The translations under genes were made by a program, and so were the position numbers. From assembly GCA_015494375.1 (NCBI GenBank), contig WGBL01000366.1, positions 1 through 12,504 of the forward strand: DNA of 12,504 nt, written 5' to 3'. Each line of letters starts with the position of its first letter. Positions within the stretch are counted from its first letter, which is position 1. Origin of the DNA: Hyphomicrobiales bacterium. Its GTDB lineage: Bacteria; Pseudomonadota; Alphaproteobacteria; Rhizobiales; S144-23. Below are positions 6,764 through 12,504 of the stretch, one piece after another. The notes below the pieces were generated by a model. The model was given only the letters and a program-made list of their open reading frames with translations, did no database searches and had not been told where the DNA came from.

Positions 6764-8812
6764 ATGGCGATCACCGACATCGAAAGGGGGCTTGTTGCGC
6801 GCTATCTGGCGCGCGTGCTCGAGCGCGACGACCTGCCGCTCCGGGCCACGCGCGTGCTGCTCTACTGGCTCAACGAGCGCTCCGAGGTCTTGAGCCTGCC
6901 GGTGCCCGGCACGCTCGCGCGCGCCATCGGCAACATCTACACGGGGGGCTTCAGCCAGAACGAGTTTGAGCGCGCCTATCGAAAGAACCGCGCTTCGGTG
7001 CTCAAGATGCTCAACCGGGCAGCCGAGGAGACGCCTTCGCCAAGCCCCCTTTCCGAGAACGCGCAATCGTTGGTCACCGAGCTCGGCCTGCCCCGTGCCG
7101 CCTGGAAGATCGTGGGGCTCATCGCGTGCTATACGCGCTATGACCATGTCCAGTACCTTTGCGACACCGTGGTCGAGGTGGCGGGGCCCATGGTGCGCGC
7201 GATCGGCTTTCTCGTTGGCGAGCCACCGCGGATCGTCGAGGCGCTGCTCGCGCCCGGGGGCGAGCTTGTCGCGTCGGGTCTCTTGCAGGCGGGCGAGGGC
7301 GAGACCATCGCCGGCGCCGGCGGCCGCTATGCCATTCCGGCGCGGGTCAACAATGCGCTTGATCGCACCTTCGAGTCCTTTGCCGAGATGCGGCGTGCGC
7401 TCCTTGGTGAGCCGCACATTGCCCAAATTGGGCTCGAGGACTTCGAGCACATCGCCGCCGATCGCGACCTCATTGCGGCGATGCTCGAGGGCGCGGCCGA
7501 GCGCGGCACGAAGGGGGTCAACATTCTGCTCTACGGGCCGCCCGGCACCGGCAAGACGGAGCTTACCAAGGTCGTCACCGAGCGCGCCGGGCTCGCGCTT
7601 TACGGCGCCGGCGAGGACGTCACCAACCAGGGCGAGGCGGATCGCGCCGAGCGGCTCTCTGATCTCGTCTTCTCATTGCGACTCTTGGCGGAATCGAAGA
7701 GAACGGCACTCCTCTTCGATGAGATGGAGGACGTCGCCTGGCAGCTCATGCGCCGCGGCGGCTCCAAGGTCTATCTCAACCGCCTTCTTGAGAACAATCC
7801 GGTTCCCATCCTCTGGACCTCGAACAACATCCACGAGATCGACCCCGCGCTCTTGCGCCGCATGACATTGGCGGTCGAGATGAAGCTGCCGCCGGCGCGC
7901 CAGCGCGAGCGCATCTTGCGGCGCATCGCCGATCGCACGGGCGTCAAGCTCGACGACCAGGAGGTGGCAAAACTGGCGAAACGCATCGAGGCACCGCCGG
8001 CGGTGCTCGAGAATGCGCTTAAGGCGGCAAGTCTTTCAGGCGGCGGCGTTGCGGCCATCGAGCGGGCGGCGCTCGGTGTCATGCGGGCCGTCACCGGTCT
8101 CAGCATGCGCCGCGTGGCGGCCGTGCCCGAGTTCGACCCCAAGCTCATTTGCGCGAGCCACGATCTCGTGGCCCTCACTGAGAAGCTCGTCAAAGGCGAC
8201 CGCAGCGCCTTCTCGCTCTGTCTCTCGGGCCCGCCCGGCACCGGCAAGTCGGCCTATGCCCGCTATCTCGCCCATCGGCTGGGGCTCGAGGTCATCCAGA
8301 AGCGCGCCTCCGATCTGCTCGGCGCATTTGTGGGTGAATCGGAAAAGCGCATCGCCCACGCCTTCGAGGAGGCGCTCGAGGCGGGCGCGCTCCTTGTTTT
8401 CGATGAGGCGGATTCGCTGCTTTTCGATCGCGCCCAGGCCGTGCGCTCATGGGAGATCACCCAAGTCAACGAGATGCTCACATGGATGGAGGAGCACCCT
8501 TATCCGGTCTGCTTTACCACCAACCTCATGGACCGGCTGGACACCGCCTCGCTCAGGCGCTTTACCTTCCATGTCCGGTTCGAGTTTCTCGACAAGCAGG
8601 CGCTGCGCCACGCCTACAAGGTGTTCTTCGGGCTCGCCAAGGTGCCGCCAGTGGGGCTGGCGCTCGAGAACCTCACACCGGGCGATTTTGCGCTCGCCCG
8701 CAAGCAGGCCGGCGTTCTGGGCCTTGGCACCGATCCCGAGCGCATCGTCGCCCTGCTCGAGGACATCTCGCGCGCCAAGCCCGGCGCGAGCGCCAGCATC
8801 GGTTTCGTCTAG
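6764..8812 (+). CDS. Tandem AAA+ ATPase (two modules, SpoVK/Cdc48-like class)
   Basis: The 682-residue cytoplasmic protein has an N-terminal region of about 230 residues without a recognised domain, then two AAA+ modules. Module 1 has Walker A GPPGTGKT (258-265), Walker B LLFDEMED (D319-E320), a sensor-like TSNN and the LLRRM segment. Module 2 has Walker A GPPGTGKS (489-496), GAFVGESEKRI, Walker B LLVFDEADSLL (D547-E548), sensor TTNLMD and SLRRF. Both modules keep their nucleotide-binding and hydrolysis residues. Such ATPases form hexamers and unfold or remodel proteins; the substrate here is unknown. ATG 6764 was chosen because the open frame before it (from 6431) overlaps the glycosyltransferase and has no domain-like composition; the ribosome binding site is weak. 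The 259-bp gap suggests its own promoter, so functional coupling to the synthase genes is only a possibility. Confidence 0.9.
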   Translation: MAITDIERGLVARYLARVLERDDLPLRATRVLLYWLNERSEVLSLPVPGTLARAIGNIYTGGFSQNEFERAYRKNRASVLKMLNRAAEETPSPSPLSENAQSLVTELGLPRAAWKIVGLIACYTRYDHVQYLCDTVVEVAGPMVRAIGFLVGEPPRIVEALLAPGGELVASGLLQAGEGETIAGAGGRYAIPARVNNALDRTFESFAEMRRALLGEPHIAQIGLEDFEHIAADRDLIAAMLEGAAERGTKGVNILLYGPPGTGKTELTKVVTERAGLALYGAGEDVTNQGEADRAERLSDLVFSLRLLAESKRTALLFDEMEDVAWQLMRRGGSKVYLNRLLENNPVPILWTSNNIHEIDPALLRRMTLAVEMKLPPARQRERILRRIADRTGVKLDDQEVAKLAKRIEAPPAVLENALKAASLSGGGVAAIERAALGVMRAVTGLSMRRVAAVPEFDPKLICASHDLVALTEKLVKGDRSAFSLCLSGPPGTGKSAYARYLAHRLGLEVIQKRASDLLGAFVGESEKRIAHAFEEALEAGALLVFDEADSLLFDRAQAVRSWEITQVNEMLTWMEEHPYPVCFTTNLMDRLDTASLRRFTFHVRFEFLDKQALRHAYKVFFGLAKVPPVGLALENLTPGDFALARKQAGVLGLGTDPERIVALLEDISRAKPGASASIGFV

Positions 8813-8860
8813 GTAGGTGCGACGCACTCGTCGAGCGGTGCATCCAACAACAAAACAATA

Positions 8861-8882
8861 TGCATAGGAAATGCATAGGAAA
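8861..8882. repeat. 11-bp perfect tandem duplication
   Basis: TGCATAGGAAA occurs at 8861-8871 and 8872-8882, in the AT-rich part of the 117-bp gap before tyrS (48 bp from its ATG). It falls where a tyrS promoter could lie, but no clear -35/-10 pair is seen. Confidence 0.85.
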
Positions 8883-8929
8883 GGGTGAGCTGGAGGTAGC
8901 GAGCCGCAACGAGGCGGGGCGATCAAACC

Positions 8930-10198
8930 ATGCAAAGTTCCCGATACAAATCCGAGTTTCTCTCCATCCTCGCCGAGCGGGGGTTCATTCACCAGGTGTC
9001 CGAGGCCGAGAGCCTCGATGCGCTGCTCGCGCGCGAGCGGGTTACGGCCTATATCGGCTTTGACTGCACGGCGCCGAGCCTTCATGTCGGCTCGCTGTTG
9101 CCCATCATGATGCTCTATTGGCTGCAACAGACGGGACATCGGCCGATCGCGCTCATGGGCGGCGGCACGACCATGGTGGGCGATCCGTCCGGCAAGGACG
9201 AAAGCCGCAAGCTGCTCTCGCCCGAGGAGATCGCGGCCAACAAGGCCGGCATTCGCAAGATCTTCGAGCGCTTCCTGACATTCGGCGAAGGTCCCGGCGA
9301 CGCCCTCATGGAGGACAACGCCCGTTGGCTCTTGGACCTTGCCTATATTCCGTTCCTGCGCGAGGTGGGGCGCCACATCTCGGTCAACGAGATGATCAAA
9401 CGCGATTCGGTCGCCCAGCGCCTCGAGCGCGCGCAGCACCTGTCGTTTCTCGAGTTCAACTATATGGTGCTGCAGGCCTATGACTTTGTTGAGCTTTACC
9501 GCCGCCATGGCTGCCGCCTGCAGATGGGCGGCTCGGACCAGTGGGGCAACATCGTCTCAGGCATCGATCTCGGCCGCCGCCTCGAGGAGGTCCAACTCTA
9601 TGCCCTGACGGCGCCGCTCCTGACCACGTCGTCGGGCGCCAAGATGGGCAAGACGGCCGCCGGTGCCGTCTGGCTGAGCGCCGACATGCTGCCCGTCTAT
9701 GACTATTGGCAATATTGGCGCAACACCGAGGACGGCGATGTGGGGCGCTTCTTGCGGCTGTTCACGACACTGCCGCTTGACGAGATTGCGCGGCTCGAGC
9801 GCCTCGAGGGGGCCGAGCTCAACGAGGCCAAAAAGATTCTCGCCACCGAGGCGACCGCCCTCGTCCATGGCCGCAAGGCCGCCGAAGAGGCGGCCGAGAC
9901 GGCGCGCCAGACGTTCGAGGAAGGCCGCACGGCCGAAGGGCTGCCCACCATCGAGGTCGCGCGCGCCGAGCTCGAGACGGGGCTCGGGCTGCTCAGGGCC
10001 TATGTGATGGCGGGGCTTGCGAGCTCGAACGGCGAGGCCCGGCGCCACATCAAGGGGGGCGGCGCCCGCCTCAACGACAGGCCGGTGCGCGACGAGAAGG
10101 CCCAGCTCACGCTCGCGCATCTCAATGATGACGGGGTGATCAAGCTCTCGATCGGCAAGAAGCGCCATGCGCTGATCCGGCCGTTGGAGCCGAGCTGA
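8930..10198 (+). CDS. tyrS: Tyrosyl-tRNA synthetase
   Basis: This enzyme charges tRNA-Tyr with tyrosine in the cytoplasm, using ATP. The 422 residues match the usual bacterial TyrRS length. Class I signatures are present: YIGFDCTAPSLHVGSL carries the HIGH-type motif (H52-V-G-S55), and GAKMGKT carries the KMSKS-type motif (K238-M-G-K-T). The tyrosine and ATP pocket shows GGGTTMVGDPSGK and QMGGSDQWGN. The C-terminal 70 residues form the S4-like RNA-binding domain (SNGEARRHIKGGGARLND). The ATG at 8930 begins MQSSRYKSEF, consistent with family starts; only loosely spaced purine runs precede it. Its 3' end overlaps ispG, which converges from the other strand, and no terminator separates them. Confidence 0.97.
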   Translation: MQSSRYKSEFLSILAERGFIHQVSEAESLDALLARERVTAYIGFDCTAPSLHVGSLLPIMMLYWLQQTGHRPIALMGGGTTMVGDPSGKDESRKLLSPEEIAANKAGIRKIFERFLTFGEGPGDALMEDNARWLLDLAYIPFLREVGRHISVNEMIKRDSVAQRLERAQHLSFLEFNYMVLQAYDFVELYRRHGCRLQMGGSDQWGNIVSGIDLGRRLEEVQLYALTAPLLTTSSGAKMGKTAAGAVWLSADMLPVYDYWQYWRNTEDGDVGRFLRLFTTLPLDEIARLERLEGAELNEAKKILATEATALVHGRKAAEEAAETARQTFEEGRTAEGLPTIEVARAELETGLGLLRAYVMAGLASSNGEARRHIKGGGARLNDRPVRDEKAQLTLAHLNDDGVIKLSIGKKRHALIRPLEPS

Positions 10199-11519
10199 GC
10201 GATTCGCCGTTGCCAAAGCGCGCTCTGACATAGTCTTCGATGATCGCGGTGAAGGCACCGGCGATGTCCTCGCCCCGCAGGGTGGCGACTTTCTCTCCCT
10301 CCACATAGACGGGCGCCGCCGGCGCCTCGCCGCTGCCCGGCAGGCTGATGCCGATGTCGGCATGTTTCGACTCACCGGGGCCATTGACGATGCAGCCCAT
10401 CACAGCAACGCTCAGGTTCTCGACGCCCCGATAGCGCCGGCGCCACTCGGGCATGCGTGCGGCTAGAAAAGCCTCGACCTCCTGGGCGAGCTCGCGGAAA
10501 CGGGCGCTTGTCGTCCGCCCGCAACCGGGGCACGCCGAGACCACGGGCGCAAAGGATCGCAAGCCGAGCGCCTGCAGAATCTGCTGGCAGATGCGCACCT
10601 CCTCGCATCGATCGCCCCCGGGTTCGGGGGTGAGCGAGACGCGTATGGTGTCGCCGATCCCCTCGTTGAGCAGAATGCCGATGGCCGCGCTCGAGGCGAC
10701 CGTGCCCTTCATGCCCATGCCCGCCTCGGTGAGCCCGAGATGGAGCGCATAGCGAGAGCGCGCAGCGAGCATGCGATAGACGGTGATGAGATCAGGCACT
10801 GCGCTCACCTTGGCCGAGATCACGATGCGCTCGGGCCCGAGCCCCAGCGCCTCGGCCCGGGCCGCCGAGTCGAGGGCCGAGCGCACCAAAGCCTCGTGGA
10901 GCACCTGGCGGGCGTCCTGCGGCTCGGGGCGGCGGGCGTTCTCATCCATGAGCCGGGTCAGCAGCGACTGGTCGAGACTGCCCCAGTTGACGCCGATGCG
11001 CACCGGCTTGTCGTGCTCGAGCGCGATCTCGATGATCTCGGCAAAGCGACGATCGCGCTTGGCGCGCGGGCCCACATTGCCCGGATTGATGCGGTATTTG
11101 TCGAGCGCCGCGGCTGCGGCCGGATGCGCGGCGAGCAGACGGTGGCCGTTGTAGTGGAAATCGCCGACAAGGGGCACCCTGATGCCCGCTCGGTCGAGCG
11201 CCTCGCGGATGCGAGGCACCGCGGCCGCCGCCTCGTCGCGGTCGACCGTGATGCGGACGAGCTCCGAGCCCGCCTCGGCAAGCAGCCGCACTTGCGCAAC
11301 CGTCGCCGCAACGTCGGCGGTGTCGGTGTCGGTCATGGATTGCACGACGATGGGCGCGCCGCCGCCGATGGGGATGCCGGCGACATCGACGCAATGGGAC
11401 TGTCGGCTCTGCTGCATGGGTTGTCTGGGCTGTTGCATGGGTTGTATGGGCTGCTGCGTGGACTGCATGGGCGGCTGTGTGGGTTGCATGGGCGACGTTG
11501 GCTGCATGTACTCCTGCAT
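10140..11519 (-). CDS. ispG: 4-hydroxy-3-methylbut-2-enyl diphosphate synthase (GcpE)
   Basis: IspG reduces 2-C-methyl-D-erythritol 2,4-cyclodiphosphate to HMBPP in the non-mevalonate isoprenoid pathway, using a 4Fe-4S cluster. Family signatures are APIVVQSMTDTDTADV, VPLVGDFHYNGHRLL, KYRINPGNVG, RIGVNWGSLD and GLTEAGMGMKG. The cluster ligands C330, C333 (CPGCGR) and C376, E383 (MGCIVNGPGE) are all present. The family core starts near residue 41. The 40 residues before it are a Met/Gln/Pro-rich heptapeptide run encoded by a 21-bp repeat. Start choice is uncertain: ATG at 11519; ATG at 11507, which has AGGAG 3 nt before it; or ATG at 11417, after the repeats, without a ribosome binding site. 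About 25 residues beyond EDYVRARFG form a C-terminal tail overlapping tyrS. The enzyme assignment is secure. Confidence 0.96.
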   Translation of the reverse strand: MQEYMQPTSPMQPTQPPMQSTQQPIQPMQQPRQPMQQSRQSHCVDVAGIPIGGGAPIVVQSMTDTDTADVAATVAQVRLLAEAGSELVRITVDRDEAAAAVPRIREALDRAGIRVPLVGDFHYNGHRLLAAHPAAAAALDKYRINPGNVGPRAKRDRRFAEIIEIALEHDKPVRIGVNWGSLDQSLLTRLMDENARRPEPQDARQVLHEALVRSALDSAARAEALGLGPERIVISAKVSAVPDLITVYRMLAARSRYALHLGLTEAGMGMKGTVASSAAIGILLNEGIGDTIRVSLTPEPGGDRCEEVRICQQILQALGLRSFAPVVSACPGCGRTTSARFRELAQEVEAFLAARMPEWRRRYRGVENLSVAVMGCIVNGPGESKHADIGISLPGSGEAPAAPVYVEGEKVATLRGEDIAGAFTAIIEDYVRARFGNGESLSSAPTAGSAHGASCRSRA

Positions 11520-11533
11520 GGACTGCTGCGTGG
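11408..11533. repeat. Degenerate 21-bp tandem repeat, about 6 units
   Basis: Units can be set at 11408, 11429, 11450, 11471, then more diverged at 11492 and 11513, each 21 bp. All carry TGCATGG/TGTATGG-like cores. Read on the minus strand within ispG they give heptapeptides such as MQPTQPP, MQSTQQP, IQPMQQP and RQPMQQS. The array continues past the ATG at 11519 into the upstream region, so it predates or ignores the gene boundary. Confidence 0.85.
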
Positions 11534-11859
11534 ACTGCTACATGGGCTTTGTGGCCCTCGTGCCATTGTTCGAGCCTTCCGTAGCCTCCACGGCTTTCGT
11601 GCGTTTGACTGAGCACTCGACCCTAAGGGCCGTATGGTCCAGGTTATAGCCCAACGCGCCCGCACGGGGCAGTGCGACGCCCCGTCCACCCATGGCCGCA
11701 TACGCCCATGGCCCCGTCCGCCCGATTGACCGTCCGCTCGTGCCCCGTGCGCATGAAGGTGGTCGAACGCCGCCCTCTCCGAGCGCCGCAATGCAATGCC
11801 GCGTCCCATCGGCCTGCGTTCGCCCATCACCTGGCCAGATCTTCGCTTCTGCTCGGCCT
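11520..11859. other. Gap between ruvA and ispG, no supported gene
   Basis: The 340 bases follow the ruvA stop on the minus strand. No RuvB-like sequence is readable in any frame. The longer open frames here are Arg/Ala/Pro-rich by-products of base composition. Seen structures are the end of the 21-bp array, a repeated CCCATGGCC (11689-11697 and 11705-11713), and a 7-bp GC hairpin ACGGGGC/GCCCCGT (11664-11670 with 11679-11685, 8-nt loop) without a T-run. A TATAAC on the minus strand near 11643-11648 is a possible -10 for ispG but lacks a good -35. Confidence 0.55.
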
Positions 11860-12504
11860 CTACTTAGCCAGCTCCTTGAGCCCGAGACGAATGAGCGTTG
11901 CGGTATCGATGCCGCCCGCTTCCGCGTCCCCCTCCCCCTTCCCCTCCTCCGCGGCGGCTCTCATCGCCGCGGCGATCGCTGCCCCCGCCTCGCCGCGCCC
12001 ATAGCCGAGATTGACAAGGGCCGAGACGGCATCGGCGACTTGGCTCGCGCCACCGGCGCCGCCGCCATCACCTGTCACGTCATCGGGCGCGCCAATAGCG
12101 CTGTCGCCTTTCGCCGGCGCGGGGCCACCGGCTGCGACATTGGCCGCATTGGCGGCGCTTGCGTTTGCCAGGCCGGGCGCCTTGTCGCGCAGCTCTGTGG
12201 CGATGCGGCCGGCGACCTTGGGCCCCACGCCGGGAGCCCGCGCGATCATGGCCTTGTCGCCAAGCGCGATCGCGTCTGCAAGCTCGCTCGCCGAGAGTGT
12301 GCCGAGAATGGCGAGCGCCGACTTCGCGCCCACCCCTTGCACCGATTGCAAGAGCCGGAACCATTGTCGCTCGAGCTCGTTGGCAAACCCGAACAACCTC
12401 AGCTCGGTCTCGCGGACATGGGTCTCGATGGCGAGCACCACCTCCGCGCCGATCTCCGGCAGCCCCGCAAGCGTTCGGCGCGAGCACGAAACCTCATAGC
12501 CGAC
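11860..12504 (-). CDS. ruvA: Holliday junction branch-migration protein RuvA, N-terminus beyond window
   Basis: RuvA binds Holliday junctions as a tetramer and loads the RuvB motor during recombination repair. The visible 214 residues start inside domain I (VGYEVSCSRRTLAGLPEIGA), so about 25-30 N-terminal residues lie past the right edge. The family landmarks follow: ETHVRETELRLFGF, WFRLLQSVQGVGAKSALAIL (first helix-hairpin-helix) and IARAPGVGPKVAGRIATEL (second). Domain III, which contacts RuvB, is VADAVSALVNLGYGRGEAG to the C-terminus LIRLGLKELAK. The linker between domains II and III is long (about 45 residues) and Ala/Gly-rich, and a second Ala/Glu/Gly insertion (EEGKGEGDAEAGG) interrupts domain III. 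The stop is TAG at 11862-11860. RuvB, the usual next gene in many proteobacteria, is not found downstream. Confidence 0.96.
   Translation of the reverse strand, partial: VGYEVSCSRRTLAGLPEIGAEVVLAIETHVRETELRLFGFANELERQWFRLLQSVQGVGAKSALAILGTLSASELADAIALGDKAMIARAPGVGPKVAGRIATELRDKAPGLANASAANAANVAAGGPAPAKGDSAIGAPDDVTGDGGGAGGASQVADAVSALVNLGYGRGEAGAAIAAAMRAAAEEGKGEGDAEAGGIDTATLIRLGLKELAK

Noticed and set aside
8447..9508. 353-residue minus-strand frame across the AAA+ gene end and tyrS
   Set aside because: It spans two well supported genes on the other strand and has no recognisable motif.
10740..11612. 290-residue plus-strand frame opposite ispG, ending in Gly/Leu/His-rich repeats
   Set aside because: The repetitive end is the 21-bp array read in another frame, and the rest is antisense to conserved IspG sequence.

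Overview
GC-rich bacterial DNA. It most likely comes from an alphaproteobacterium: an FtsK-type motor gene sits directly upstream of lolA, an arrangement I know from that class, and a possible CtrA-type half-site lies upstream of a c-di-GMP-related gene. The genus cannot be read from the sequence.

Left edge (1-1268): two FtsK/SpoIIIE motor-domain segments stand head to head. A minus-strand piece runs off the left edge. A plus-strand copy ends at 1268 as a complete motor core without the N-terminal membrane part or the C-terminal gamma domain. The shared part forms a 221-bp inverted repeat, 1-221 against 301-521, ungapped, with 14 mismatches. Eleven of the 14 are synonymous in the FtsK frame. 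The plus copy has Gly in place of the Walker B glutamate.

Envelope and polysaccharide region (1666-6504): lolA (periplasmic lipoprotein carrier) is followed by a 427-bp spacer with short tandem repeats and CtrA-like half-sites. Then comes a tight two-gene operon, 17 bp apart. The first gene encodes a PilZ-TM-HlyD protein resembling Alg44, with an intact c-di-GMP motif. The second encodes a membrane family-2 glycosyltransferase resembling Alg8. Together they look like a c-di-GMP-gated exopolysaccharide synthase; the polymer is unknown.

AAA+ gene (6764-8812): a 682-residue ATPase with two AAA modules, on the same strand and 259 bp downstream. Its substrate is unknown and a link to the synthase is only positional.

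Housekeeping block (8930-12504): tyrS (plus) converges on ispG (minus), with their 3' ends overlapping by 59 bp. Further right is ruvA (minus), cut by the right window edge. No ruvB follows ruvA. The N-terminus of ispG is written by a degenerate 21-bp tandem repeat giving a Met/Gln/Pro-rich heptapeptide extension.

Across scales, nearly every intergenic gap carries a short tandem duplication (7-15 bp units). Two of these copy a stop codon. No tRNA, rRNA, CRISPR array, IS element or phage gene was seen.
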